Source: Mercurialis annua
Lineage: Eukaryota > Streptophyta > Magnoliopsida > Malpighiales > Euphorbiaceae
Direction of reading: 5' to 3'
NCBI RefSeq assembly: GCF_937616625.2
Contig: NC_065574.1
Coordinates: forward strand, 7,070,501 to 7,134,500
Length of the DNA: 64,000 nt
The notes beneath the pieces are model-generated. The model did no database searches. It saw nothing but the letters and a program-made list of their open reading frames with translations, and was not told where the DNA came from. Below are positions 22,140 to 32,998 of this stretch, one piece after another. Every line of letters starts with the position of its first letter. Position 1 is the stretch's first letter. The position numbers were made by a program, and so were the translations under genes.

Positions 22140-22340
22140 CGAATGATACTGCAAGTGTTTACATTCAGAAATGTATCTGCATGTGTTCATATTCAAAATG
22201 AATCTTCAAGTGTTCTTATTCGGAATGAATCTGCAAGTGTTCATATTCGGAATGAATCTGCAAGTGTTCACATGCTGAATGAATCTGTCCTGTACCAGTT
22301 AAGAATGAATCTGTAAATGTTCATGTTCACAATGAATCTG
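22140..22340. repeat. About 27-bp minisatellite downstream of the SDR gene
   Basis: About eight diverged units on the pattern AATGAATCTGCAAGTGTTCA plus TATTCGG, 210-410 bp after the SDR stop codon. The central three units are nearly identical; the outer ones are degraded. Confidence 0.8.
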
Positions 22341-22344
22341 CATT

Positions 22345-23120
22345 ATGTGACCTAGAAATTGAATTGAATTTCTAGATAGTAAAATGTATTGAAGATTGAA
22401 AAAAAAATAAGGAACTGAATTTTATCATTTCTCATTTACAATTTACATCATTTGATTAAGAACAGAGAAAGCAATTACAATGTCATTTCATTCCTTCTAT
22501 CCTAATTTTCGGATCATTTGATGTCTAATCAATAATGAAAAAAGTATATTCTTCAAGGAAAATCCGCTTCCAAAAATCCATCACCACGAGCAATCTGAAG
22601 CATTCATAATCATACGTAAAACTAAGAAAAACAAAACCAGAATAAATCAAACAAACATGGTTCCAAAACAAATGGTTTGAGAATTAACTGCTGTTATTCA
22701 ACTCCTAGCTCCTGAGCATGGGAGATGAAGCCTATGACAACACAAACTTTACGAGTTTTTTCAGACCATATTCCGATCACAAAGGTACGAGAAAATAGTT
22801 AAAACTCAAATTCAATGAACACTGATGCTAAAACATGAATAAACAGTTAATCTTATACAAAGACATTAAATGCAAACATTGCAAGTAATTAATCAAACAA
22901 TCAACTAACACTTAGGCTCAGATAATCCAATAATTTCATGAACAATGCAGTGATCTCAAGTAGGTTCTTCCTGTAAACAGGAACTTAGTACCAACTACAC
23001 CTCAAAACATGGATATCTCATCACCACCAAACTTGTTAGCCATTTCAGCAAAATAAATAGCAGAAATTATCTCACAATCTATCAAATTTAATGAACAAAA
23101 ACATACTGAATCTACAAAAA
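22345..23120. other. Non-coding DNA, possibly the 3' part of a minus-strand transcript
   Basis: Less AT-rich and less repetitive than the neighbouring intergenic DNA, but without an open frame over 60 codons on either strand. It lies downstream of the minus-strand promoter-like elements at 23.7 kb. Confidence 0.35.
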
Positions 23121-23201
23121 GGCTCAGAGAGTCAACAGCTCTATCAATCAAGAATTTTCTGAAGCAGAACTGGCTAAAGCTGTGTATAGATCATCACAGC
23201 C
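23121..23201 (-). ncRNA. Candidate box C/D snoRNA
   Basis: On the minus strand an 81-nt segment begins GGCT-GTGATGA (C box) and ends CTGA-GCC (D box), so GGCU and AGCC close a 4-bp terminal stem as in box C/D snoRNAs. The 10 nt one base upstream of the D box, CTGTTGACTC, can pair (one G-U) with the 25S rRNA segment GAGTCAACGG as I remember it. The D+5 position would then fall on the U of GAGU. C'/D' boxes are weak. The candidate lies about 450 bp downstream of snoRNA/RP-type promoter elements. Confidence 0.4.
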
Positions 23202-23656
23202 AACTTAACAATTAGGACACCGTGAAACGGTGTTATTTTAAGGTTTCAATGTAAAAAATGAAGTTCCGTATCCAAAACGCAAGTGTCTTACTTACACGCT
23301 TCTAAAACGGGAAACGTTAATTGACCTAGCTTAACAAAGATGAACATATCAATACAAAAAAAAGTCAGTGAGGCAATTCAACAAACACTTAAAAGTATAA
23401 AATTTAGCAGTTGGTTTGACACAGATGAGCCATGGAGAGAAAGGTACAGAGGCTAAACTGCAACACTAAACGGCACAGTTTTAGCACGAGTTTTGGGGCT
23501 TTCAAAATCATTCAGAATTAACTTCAGAGAAGCCCGGGAGACTCTGTGCAGAGATTTATTTACACCAAGAACTAAAATTGATTGCTTAAAACATACAAAA
23601 TTAACAATCTTTGTGACAATTTTGCTTATCTGTGAACTGTAACTCTGATTCTGGTT

Positions 23657-23738
23657 TATATAGAGAGAAATATTTTAGTTCTCTTAAAACCCTAATACTC
23701 TGGTTTTAGGCAATTTCGGATCAAATAATTAATGGGCC
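23657..23738 (-). promoter_or_regulatory. Site II / telo-box / TATA promoter module
   Basis: Read on the minus strand: GGCCCA (23738-23733, complement of TGGGCC), then a telo-box (AAACCCTAA on the plus strand, 23687-23695), then CTATATAA (23664-23657). This order and spacing are characteristic of plant ribosomal-protein, translation-factor and snoRNA genes. Transcription would start near 23630 and run toward lower coordinates, where no protein frame exists. Confidence 0.55.
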
Positions 23739-23744
23739 GGTTTC

Positions 23745-24836
23745 ATGAATAACCCAAAACAATTTACAACTGATAGATAATGGCAAAAAGCCTCGCTCAC
23801 AGTAGCCCACCTCAGTAATTTCCTCTTATGAAAAAGGAACTTGCTGTATATCGAGGTTGTGAACCCGATTCATAATTTTCGCTAACTTCTCGCTAACGAT
23901 CAGATCTATTTTATATAGTACGGATATTTTATTCAATTAAAGTGTTTCGTTTCGGAAATTTTTCGGACACTTGATATTTCTGACATGAAACTTCATTCTC
24001 TACATAAGAAATCTTCAAATAACACCGTTTCGCCATATGTTTCGTTTTCCCATGTTCATATCATTTTCCATGTTACTTAGGCTATTTTTACTATAAAAAG
24101 AAGAAAGAAAAAATGTGGACCTATTGATAGTGAATGGGAAGTGAGGGATGCATCAACATTTGTAGTCCAACTATTATAGCCAATAGCAAGCATGCACCTA
24201 GCAATTTGGGGTTATTCCTAATAATTTTCTTATTTTTAATTCAATAGACTTATCCACTATTATAAAATCAATCAAATTAATCCAATACCCATTTACATTT
24301 TTTATTAGTTTAGACCGTTTGGTGATATAATATGAGAGAATTTTCAAGTGCAAACTTGTGTCCCATAATTAATTTGACCAATTAAAATTAAATTTTAAAA
24401 AACTCTAAAATAAATTTATATATCCAAATTTAAATAGAAATAAAATTCTTTCATTGATCTATAATTATAAATTATAAATTAATTTGATTTGAATTTTTTT
24501 TGGTATAAGAAAAAAGGCAAAGCCTAAATAAAATTATAGTTGAATAAACAAACTATAAAAACTCCGTAAAAATCATGAGAAATCCAAGGAATATACTATC
24601 CGGCATAGTATCAAAAGCAAAATTCCCTATCATATCTAGAGCTGTCTGAATATCAGGAGGAATCGGTTCAGAAGAACCAATCTCCATATCATCTCCTGTT
24701 GTAGGCAAACAAGCAGAGTTGTATGAATTGTTTGCAGAATCCTTCTGATACATGTTGTTGTACGTGACCGTTACGACGGAATGCTTAGTCCTATCCACAT
24801 TGATTTGATTTTGATATAGCTAAATTTTAACCTAAC
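23745..24836. other. Intergenic DNA with one unrecognised short frame
   Basis: A minus-strand frame at 24553-24798 (about 80 codons, no ATG at its start) encodes a composition-normal peptide with PIPPDIQTALDMIGNFAFD that I do not recognise. It could be a fragment of a gene or transposon. The rest holds nothing I can name. Confidence 0.3.
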
Positions 24837-26210
24837 TGATGGAAACCGAATTCTAGAATATATAATAAGCCGAGTCATATGGGATTTGCACGTCAAAGTG
24901 AACTCGGAGACTTGCCCAAGCAAGTTATAGGATTTCGTAGATCTTAGTAATCAAATCTAGCATGTCTAGCCAAAGATCTTGATTACGTGTACAATTCAAA
25001 TACCATAAAAGGTTCTAAAAGATCTAGATCTCACAGATCTTTGAGATATTTTTCTATTTAGAAGTATGTTTCTATTTAGAAGTCTAATCCTATTTAAGAG
25101 TCCTCCTAAATAGGACTCTTCCTAAATAGGAATCTTTTTCCTATTTTGATTCACATACTGAATATAAATCACTTTTCTATTCCAACTCTATAATGTATCC
25201 TCCATACTTACTATAAAAGGACTAGAAGTTTGCCTACACACGCAGAATTACATGACGAGTTCCCTTAAACTTAATATAATACTGACTTAAGCATCAGAGT
25301 GCTCATCAGACAACTACTGTCCGGTCAACCATTTATCTTGTTTTGCAGGTCAATTACCATTGAGAAGGCTGACTCTATTAATTGATGTTATCTATGGAAA
25401 AAACTTGACAATTTCAATATTGAAGGAGATTTTCTGAACTCAAACAAATTTTATTAAAGGTTGATTTTCAAATGGAACTGACCCAAAAAAAACAACCAGC
25501 GAAAATTAGCAACTAAAAAAAAAAATTCTTTTGGAATGCAAAGGAGCAAAAAATAAGAAATAAAAGAATCATTATCAAAAATACATATGATAAACAATGT
25601 AAGTAGCAACCATCAAGGAAAAAGACAAAAAACAAAGATGTTGGGCATGAAAGAATCCCCCCTACCTACAATAACGTTAATGAAAAAGATTTCAGACGAA
25701 ATAATGGGTTTATGTTTTGGTATTGAGTAATGAAATGCGGAGAGAATCTTAATAGATGAAGGAAGCGCGATAAATTTAATGCGCAAAAAATTCTATAAAA
25801 ATCTCGAAAGAATAACTGTGGAAATAAAACGAATTACCATCCCACTCATGAGATTCGAAGGACTGCTCATCAAACCCCCGAGAACGATAACCCTAGACGT
25901 GAAAATTGGAAGAGAAAAGAAGGGTAAGGAAATGCCTACACTATTCAACATAGTGGACATTGATTTTTCTTACAATGTCATTTTGGGAAGACATGTTTCC
26001 CATGATTCGATGGCTGTCACCAGCGTAAAAGCAATCATGATGAAAATTCCAACTGACAAAAAAATCGTCACAACAAAAGAAGGCCGGAAGACAACCAAAA
26101 AAATGCTATGACCAATTAATAAAGGAATCTTTCGGACTGCCAATCGAAGAAATCCTAAATCATGACATTGAAAAGAAGTACTCTGAATCCAAAGACGAAA
26201 TATATTTTAT
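24837..26210 (+). mobile_element. Decayed relative of the Tat-type element (LTR plus deleted gag-protease)
   Basis: A plus-strand LTR (24837-25380) starts TGATGGAAACCG and ends GGCTGACTCTATTA. Blocks match the LTR at 8.3 kb read in reverse, such as TGTCCGGT and TTTTGCAGGT. The primer site follows as ATTGATGTTATCTATGG, which equals ATTGGCGCCGTCTGTGG after C-to-T/G-to-A changes. The leader retains GATTTTCTGAACTCAAA. Then most of gag is missing and the protease part resumes at about 25740 (RILIDEGSAINLM, then YNVILGR), ending near 26210. No 3' LTR follows. An old, internally deleted and truncated copy. Confidence 0.8.
25740..26111 (+). pseudogene. Retrotransposon protease fragment (relative of the 12-14 kb Gag-protease)
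   Basis: About 120 codons read RILIDEGSAINLM...LDVKIGREKKG...LFNIVDIDFSYNVILGR...KIPTDKKIVT, collinear with the protease end of the intact polyprotein at 11980-14460. The same unusual D-E-G active-site triplet is present. The preceding Gag domain has been lost, so it is a relic; the frame continues a little beyond 26111 with a frame change (KCYDQ-like residues). Confidence 0.75.
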
Positions 26211-26830
26211 AATTAACGATTCAAATTTAATTCTATAAGAAATAGCTCATACGGTTGATTTTTTTATTAAAATTTAAAAAAGTTTAGAAGAGTTTAAAAT
26301 AAGAATTATTTGTAAGAAAATAAATTTAAATTGAGAATAGAATATAATTTTCATAAATTATAAAATTGGTTGATCAAATTAGCATATAAATAATTTTTAA
26401 ATATTTATTTTTTTATTTAGGTTAAAAATACAAATATATAAATCTTTTAATTATTATTATTTTTTAATTAAAATTGTTAATAATTCTATAATAAATCACT
26501 ACCTGATATTTCTACACCTTGGTACATGCACCTCAACATCATAAATCATATCCACCAATCCCTACCAGACAAACCACTTCCTCCTCTCAATTTCCTACTT
26601 TTCCTCCTAGCCAAACACCAATTATTTTCCTGCACTTTCCCACGCTTTCTCCTTCTTCTCAATTAACCCCCTTAATTTTCTGTACTTTCTTTAATTTTCC
26701 AGGAAAATTCCTTTTCTTCAGTTCATCCATATAAACATTTTTTTCAACCAAAAAAAATGTTTCTTGGATCTTGCAGAATTTTCCTGGAAAATTCCTTTTC
26801 CTTGTCCTCATTCTCCTCCTCCTTCTTTGT
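26211..26830. promoter_or_regulatory. Upstream region of the CIPK gene
   Basis: AT-rich up to 26510, then C/T-rich to 26830. A segment around GGAAAATTCCTTTTC occurs twice (26700-26715 and 26789-26803), each preceded by TTTTCC; GGAAAATTCC is itself palindromic. A TATATAAA box lies at 26831-26838, 42 bp before the start codon. The plus-strand open frame at 26519-26734 lacks an ATG and is non-coding. Confidence 0.5.
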
Positions 26831-26879
26831 TATATAAATTTAATAAAATAATCTTTAATTATTTTTTTCAGAAAGAATT

Positions 26880-28172
26880 ATGAATAACAATGGAGCAAGA
26901 CATATTCTTTTTGGGAAATATGAGATGGGGAGATTATTAGGTCAAGGTACCTTTGCAAAGGTGTATAAAGGGAGAAATCTTGCAACCCAAGAAAATGTTG
27001 CAATTAAAGTTGTGAATAAAGATCAAGTCAAGAAACAAGGTTTAATGGAGCAATTAAAGAGAGAAATTTCTGTTATGCATAATCTTGTCAAGCATCCAAA
27101 TATTGTGGAGTTAAAAGAAGTTTTGGCTACAAAATTAAAAGTTTTCTTCATTATGGAATATGTAAAAGGTGGTGAATTATTTGCCAAGGTCAAGAAAGGA
27201 AAATTGAAAGAAGATATAGCAAGAAAGTATTTTCAACAATTGATTAGTGCTGTTGATTATTGCCATAGCCGCGGAGTTTCTCATCGCGATTTAAAGCCGG
27301 AGAATCTATTATTAGACGAGAATGGAGATTTAAAAGTTTCGGATTTCGGGTTATCGGCCTTGCCGGAGCAGAATTTGAATGATGGATTGTTGCATACTCA
27401 ATGTGGGACCCCTGCTTATGTGGCTCCTGAAATCCTGAGGAAAAAAGGTTATGATGGTGCTAAAGCTGATATTTGGTCCTGTGGTGTTGTTCTGTTTGTT
27501 CTGCTTGCTGGGTATTTACCATTTCAGAATGAGAATTTAATGAAAATGTATTTGAAAATTTTCAAAGCGGATTACGAGATTCCGCCCTGGATTTCAAAGG
27601 ATTCGAGAATTTTAATCTCCAAGCTCCTTGTTGTCGATCCTGAGAAGAGAATTTCAATTCCGAACATAATGGAAAACCGTTGGTTTCGGAAAGGTCGTCA
27701 GGAAAATAGTATTACAGAAGAGAGAAAATTGGTATCAGAAACTAAAAACAATAATCAGAATTCTCCACCATTCTACAATGCTTTTGAGTTCATTTCAGGA
27801 ATGTCATCAGGATTTGATTTGTCAAGCTTATTCGAGACCAAGAAAAGATCAAGCTCTATGTTCACTTCAAAATCCCCTGCTCCTGAAATCCTGACGAAGT
27901 TGGAATCCGCAGCGAACGAGTTGAATTTGATTCGAGTAGCGAGTGACTCGGAATTTAAGGTGAAGTTGCAAAGGAAAGTACAAGGAAGAAAGGGGAAATT
28001 GGCTGTTATGGCGGAGGTTTACGAGGTGGCACCGCAGGTGGCGGTGGTTCAGTTTTCGAAGTCTGCCGGAGACAGCCTTGAGTACAGTAAGTTTTGTGAA
28101 GAGGGTTTTAAGCCTGCGCTCAAAGACATAGTTTGGAGTTGGCAAGGGGAAACTAATACATTCAATAATTAG
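26880..28172 (+). CDS. CIPK5/25-like: CBL-interacting serine/threonine protein kinase, CIPK5/CIPK25 type
   Basis: 430 residues, single exon, as in the intron-poor CIPK clade. The kinase domain spans residues 14-269: glycine loop GQGTFAKV (21-28), catalytic Lys in AIKVV (43), HRDLKPEN (135-142), DFG (155-157), activation loop with TQCGTPAY, and APE (182-184). The self-inhibitory NAF/FISL motif YNAFEFISG begins at residue 299; calcium-loaded CBL proteins bind there to release the kinase. The C-terminal region (about 335-395) matches the phosphatase-interaction/KA1-like part. CIPKs relay calcium signals to transporters and channels at membranes. The phrases [20 protein letters not shown] and [10 protein letters not shown] place it with CIPK5/25. 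The leader ends TTTTTTTCAG just before the ATG, so either a very short leader or a 5'-UTR intron acceptor is possible. AATAAA occurs at 28186-28191. Confidence 0.95.
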   Translation: MNNNGARHILFGKYEMGRLLGQGTFAKVYKGRNLATQENVAIKVVNKDQVKKQGLMEQLKREISVMHNLVKHPNIVELKEVLATKLKVFFIMEYVKGGELFAKVKKGKLKEDIARKYFQQLISAVDYCHSRGVSHRDLKPENLLLDENGDLKVSDFGLSALPEQNLNDGLLHTQCGTPAYVAPEILRKKGYDGAKADIWSCGVVLFVLLAGYLPFQNENLMKMYLKIFKADYEIPPWISKDSRILISKLLVVDPEKRISIPNIMENRWFRKGRQENSITEERKLVSETKNNNQNSPPFYNAFEFISGMSSGFDLSSLFETKKRSSSMFTSKSPAPEILTKLESAANELNLIRVASDSEFKVKLQRKVQGRKGKLAVMAEVYEVAPQVAVVQFSKSAGDSLEYSKFCEEGFKPALKDIVWSWQGETNTFNN

Positions 28173-28191
28173 ATGATTAAGGAGAAATAAA

Positions 28192-28849
28192 TTTAGATTA
28201 ATTATTAGTTAATTAGTAGCAAAACTATAAAATTATATTGGCTAGGCTTGTTTGTTAATTATTTGGATTGGGATCCGAATCCTAATTATTATTTTTATGT
28301 TCTGTTGAGGTTATAGGCATTAGGTTGGGATGTTTTGTGTTGTTAATTCTTGATTTAGTATAAATGGGGGATTTATTAGGGAGAATTAGTTATTAGGGAT
28401 TTCTTAAGTTAGTTTCATCTTGTTTTTCTGTTTTATTTTTCTATTTGGAAAAAAGTATTGGAAAAAAGTGAACTAATATTATTAATTTTAGGAACAATAA
28501 TTTCTCTAATAGTGCTCGAATTCTTTCGTATCTACTAATTTAATGTTTGATTTAATTTTTAGGCACTTTAGTTATTACAAAAAAATTATGTCAATATAGT
28601 TATTTTAATTGATATATCATATAAAATTGAATCTCAACGCCCATTAATTGATTGTTTACTATATAAAATCGAGTTCTATTATCTCTCAATGTAGAGGTGA
28701 TAGAGTAAAAGTAAATTGTAAATATAATAGATTAAATCACGATTTTGTATCATTAGCAATTCATGACGCTAAATCAGCCAAGAATATTTACGTTAAAAAA
28801 TTTAGTAAGAGATGAATTTGCTAAAGAATGCAGATATTGAACTTCAAGG
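28192..28849. other. 3' flank of the CIPK gene, no gene
   Basis: AT-rich 3' flank including the probable polyadenylation region. No coding or repeat structure is recognised. Confidence 0.5.
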
Positions 28850-28950
28850 CACAGTTAATTGGTAAGGCTGAGGTTGCGTGTTCGAACTGCACTCATATAT
28901 GCAGTCGTTTAAAATTTAAAGACAAAGTTTGTCTCCCGCAAAAGACCTAC
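28850..28950 (+). mobile_element. Degenerate SINE (family A) fragment
   Basis: TTGGTAAGGCTGAGGTTGCG followed by GTTCGAACTGCACTCATATATGCAG, TCGTTTAAAA and GTCTCCCGCAAAAGACCTAC are collinear with the SINE at 3310-3540 read on its own strand. Both ends are missing. Confidence 0.65.
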
Positions 28951-30700
28951 ACTATTTGAATGGATATTAATTTCAATGTGGAAGGTTTAATATATCGTCT
29001 TATTATAGTTGAGAACCCTTTAAAATACCTCATACATTTTATACCGAAATAAAATGCAGACATTGTATTGGTAAATTTGGTAAATTGAGCTCTAACTAGA
29101 TCAACATCTCCAATTTTGCATATTGAAAAGGCAAAATGAATTGGCAAAGAGCATCATATATTCATATTGGTACTTCAATTTTTAAAAACTTAATAATTGA
29201 CTCGACTTAAAAATAATTCAGAGACTAAATGGATAAATTGGTAGAAGACATATATTCCATTATTAATGACCTAATTGGAGTCATCATAACGTATTGGGAA
29301 TGCAAAAAAGAGGTGGTTGTGTGGATGCCTTGCCTTGTGTTAGTTATTTATTATCCATCATGTGTGATGATAGAGTGAAGGTTGGGATGATTGAATGATG
29401 AGGGGCTAAAAGGAGGCTTTTGCATGTGAAGAGTAGGAAATGGTGATATCAATCCCACCAAAAATGCCTATCTTTTTCAACCAACAATATATGTGGGGGA
29501 TATGTCTTTACTTTATATGTTTTAGAGGTGATTATTACACGCAATCAAAAGCCATGCCAAAATTGAAAGAAAGTGAAAAATTTATAAAGCCCCTAAATGA
29601 TGAATCAGCCGAGAATCATTTTTAAATCGAACAATCAAATGAAAACAAGAACTAATTAAAGATGCCTTGAGCCATCACATGAACTCACAACATTAAAACT
29701 ACTCAAATGAACTCATTAGATGTTCAATTCTCAAAACATTTGATCTTTAAGACATGCTAATCCTTTATAAACAACGGTAAATGCAATTCAAATGAACAAT
29801 GTTACAAGTGTATATAGTAAAATTACAAAAAATCAAATTAATCTCACAGAATTCTCTTTGGTTCACAAATGTTTAAATGGGTAAAAAGTAAACTCTTAAA
29901 TCAACACATGCATATCCTACCATAAATTTGTCTTTAGTCCACAATTCTACTATTTAACTAATCAAATTACAAAAATCAAAATGGACTTAAAAGGGTGAAA
30001 ATGAAGTTTTCTTTATTTTTTCTTTTCCATTCACTTGAATCTCTTCCGTTTCGTCGCTACAGTACATGTTGATTGGATGGATTATGTCATATTTAAATTT
30101 TTTTTTCCTTTCGTTTCAACTCATTTATATTTAATCTATTTTTTTCTAGCTCGGCTATGTAAGAGTATACTAGAAGGTAAAACAAATGTGTAAGTAGCTT
30201 GACAAAATCTGCAGTACAAAATAAATCGAAAACTAGAATATCAAATACATCTAACTCTATAATTAAATATTATCTATTTTCAACTTCTTATGCCTTAGAA
30301 TATCATTCTCTTTTATTTTTTTATTTCTTTCTCTTTTTTTCTTTCTTTTTCTTTTATTATCAATAAGCACATTTTTCTATTTTTATTTTCTTATTTTTTC
30401 CCAACAATTTCATAAGGCAATTACACATACGTTCAAAACTGAAGAGATGTCCAAAAACACAAATTAGGATGTATTAGACATCCTCACGCTTGTTTTTAAA
30501 ATTCATATTCACCATTGTTGCAAATTTGCTGCTATTTTTGCTGCAAAAATGCTGCTGTTTTGGGTGCAAAATTATGTACAAGTTGCTGACTTCAAGGCTG
30601 AAATGGTTCTCTCAATTGCTTTTGATGCCTGTAAACAGTTGGTCAAAATTGATATTTCTTACCGCTGTAACGTGCTTCATGATAACGTGATTGGTTAATT
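28951..30700. other. Intergenic DNA, no gene seen
   Basis: Only short chance frames. A pyrimidine-rich stretch (TTTTCTTTCTTTTT) lies at 30300-30360. I see no paired repeats or RNA genes. Confidence 0.45.
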
Positions 30701-30929
30701 TGTTGTTCAATTTTTTTTTTGTTATGCTTTATTGCGAGATGAGAATGTGCAACAAGCGTATATTTTGAGCATTAAAAGCTAATATATAATTGTTTACTAT
30801 GGTCTTGGGTTTGAAGAAGAGTATGACAAACTAAACTTCATCCATATTGATGTCGCTCTCTACTCCTCAAGTCAGCTGTTTTTGGTGCTTCTACAAAGTT
30901 GTTTCAAGCTGAATATATAAGATATATGT

Positions 30930-31235
30930 TCAGTTTGAGGGGGGATATTAGAACATATTGATGTTTTTGGTGCTTCTACAAAGTTTTACTGCTCAAGTCT
31001 GCTATTTTTGGTGCTGCTGTGTGCCTGCTCTAGATCATCAACAAATGTGTTGCTCCAGCTAAGGTACGGCTCAGCTCCAGTTAAGGTACAACTCAACAAC
31101 ATAAGTAGGCACGGTTATATTCTGTTTTGTATATAAATAGCTTTAGGCTTTATTTTTCAATCTAAGTTTTGTAATCTACAAACTTCAATCAAAGCTCCGT
31201 TATTCTGTCAAATTTTGATACATTTCGCAAATTTC
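30930..31235 (+). mobile_element. Ty1/copia-like 3' end and LTR relic
   Basis: GTTCAGTTTGAGGGGGGA (about 30928-30945) is the characteristic polypurine phrase that precedes copia 3' LTRs. It is followed by TATTAGAACATATTG, an LTR start with TG changed to TA. About 180 bp on lies TGTATATAAATAG, an LTR promoter-like TATA box. The segment TTTTTGGTGCTTCTACAAAG occurs both before and inside the LTR. No second LTR or pol frame is retained. Confidence 0.5.
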
Positions 31236-32003
31236 AAATTTTCACCCGAGTCCTATTGATTTATGTCGGCTAAAATAAGCAAAATTACTCAATTATCATT
31301 CTCAAAAGTTGTTTATAAGTAAATGTAAATTCTTATCCAACTCATCAAATAGGAGAAAAGTGGAAAATAACATTCTAAGAACTTTGACATGGCAGTCAAA
31401 TATGACAAAGGCATTGGTATACAGTTCATAAGTCAAGTATAAGAATATCGGAACAAGAAAACCAAAGCATACCCATAACATCCATATAAATCTCACCAAA
31501 ATTTCACAAAATTAAAGACAAAAATAACCTAAATAAGATAAAATGAAAACAAAAGAAAACACACAAAAGTAAAAACAACCTAGGCTAAAAATAAAAAACA
31601 GAATGTTTTCTTCGTCTTCACACTCATCAATGTATTGTTTTATATTTGATTTAATGAAGTTTGATGAATAAAAAAAATTGAAAATAAATAGCGTGTTTAG
31701 AATTGTTTCGTAATTTTCCCGCATTTTGATTTTTTCTTTTTTTTCTTTTTTTCTTAGTTGTTGCTATTATATAAGGATTCCTAACATTATCTGCATATCC
31801 GATCTGGGCTCAAGCCCGTGTTGTACTGCACATAAGGCTTACAGAATTGTTTGATGCTTTCAGGTCCATGAACAAATAATTACGTCATGACCACAGAAGT
31901 TTTGCAGTTTTAAGAAGGAAAAAAGAAGAAGAATTGCTCGACTTTTTTGTTCAATAATTATCAATAAGAAATGTGTGAAATTCTGATTAGGGTTGGTAAT
32001 GAG
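31236..32003. other. Intergenic DNA, nothing recognised
   Basis: No coding potential or repeats that I can support. Confidence 0.45.
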
Positions 32004-32378
32004 TAGGGTGATCAAAAATTTAATTGAACTGCATTAACCAATTTATTTTTAATTCGGTTGATTTTTTTAATTAATTTAGTTAATTAGATCGGTTTGGTTA
32101 ATAACAAAATTCAGTTTTGTTAAGATTAAAAGTTTTAAAAAATTTGATTAACTAAAAAACAATTTGTTTTAATTTTTAATGATTATTCTTTATACTGTTA
32201 TCGGTTTAACCTTATTAACCGAACTTACCGACAAATTTGGTCGGTTTGATTTTGTATTTAGAATTTTGGTTAAATTGATTAATTTGGTCCTTTCGAAATT
32301 GGGTTTGTTAAAAAACGTCTAATTTGGTAACAGATAATTCAATTCAATTTTAACCAATTAACAAATTGTTCACATCTA
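32004..32378. mobile_element. Decayed hAT-like MITE
   Basis: Starts TAGGGTGATCAAAAATTT and ends TTGTTCACATCTA, with 8-bp flanks GTAATGAG and GTAATGTC (6 of 8 identical). Internal motifs AACCAATT and TTCGGTT are reminiscent of the intact hAT-type elements elsewhere in the window. Confidence 0.5.
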
Positions 32379-32993
32379 GTAATGTCTGTAAGTAATTGCT
32401 GACATTGTCTTATATATATAAATACGACCCTTTGAATTTATGTTATTACTAATAGATCGTACAATTATTTTAAAAAGTAAATTACATATGGGACCGTTTG
32501 GATTGAAAATTTTTGAATCCATAAATTTCACTAAAATTATGAATTTAAAATCCATAAAATGTAAAATCCATGGATCTAAAGTTCCACTATTTAGAATTAA
32601 AATAAATACATGAATTTTGAATTTTTTTTATAAATAATAAAAGTTTACAATAATAATAATAATACTGAATTTTAACTTTTCAACCTTTTATGTGGAAAGT
32701 CAAATGAAAATTTTTGAAGGATGAGAAATGTCAAAAATTTATGAATTTTTAAGATTTTTATTATCATGTCAAACAATAATTTGGTGAAATTCATAAATTT
32801 ATGGTTTTTTCCCTTCTAAATCTATCACCCTATGTTATATGTTAACTTCATCAACGAGCTTATTTAATAAACAAAAAAATTTAACATAACCTCTCAATTT
32901 ATTTTTTAATCTAAATTAATCTGAGATTATGGCAATAATTTTTTTTTTCATAATTCAATAATTTAATAAATGACGATTATTAAAACTAGTATA
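32379..32993. other. AT-rich intergenic DNA
   Basis: No gene or paired repeat is recognised. The last five bases before 32999 (GTATC) are the target duplication of the Athila-type element. Confidence 0.5.
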
Positions 32994-32998
32994 GTATC

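Noticed and set aside
22780..22990. Second box C/D snoRNA candidate (GTGATGA near 23023, CTGA near 22916 on the minus strand)
   Set aside because: Terminal stem is interrupted and the length of over 110 nt is unusual; not strong enough to list beside the 23121-23201 candidate.
24553..24798. About 80-codon minus-strand frame with normal composition
   Set aside because: No ATG at a sensible start, no homology I can name, and adjacent to transposon debris. Kept only as an unrecognised fragment in the intergenic entry.
26519..26734. 71-codon frame upstream of CIPK as an upstream gene
   Set aside because: Starts with TTG, Pro/Phe-rich translation of a C/T-rich promoter tract, and no matching ATG context.
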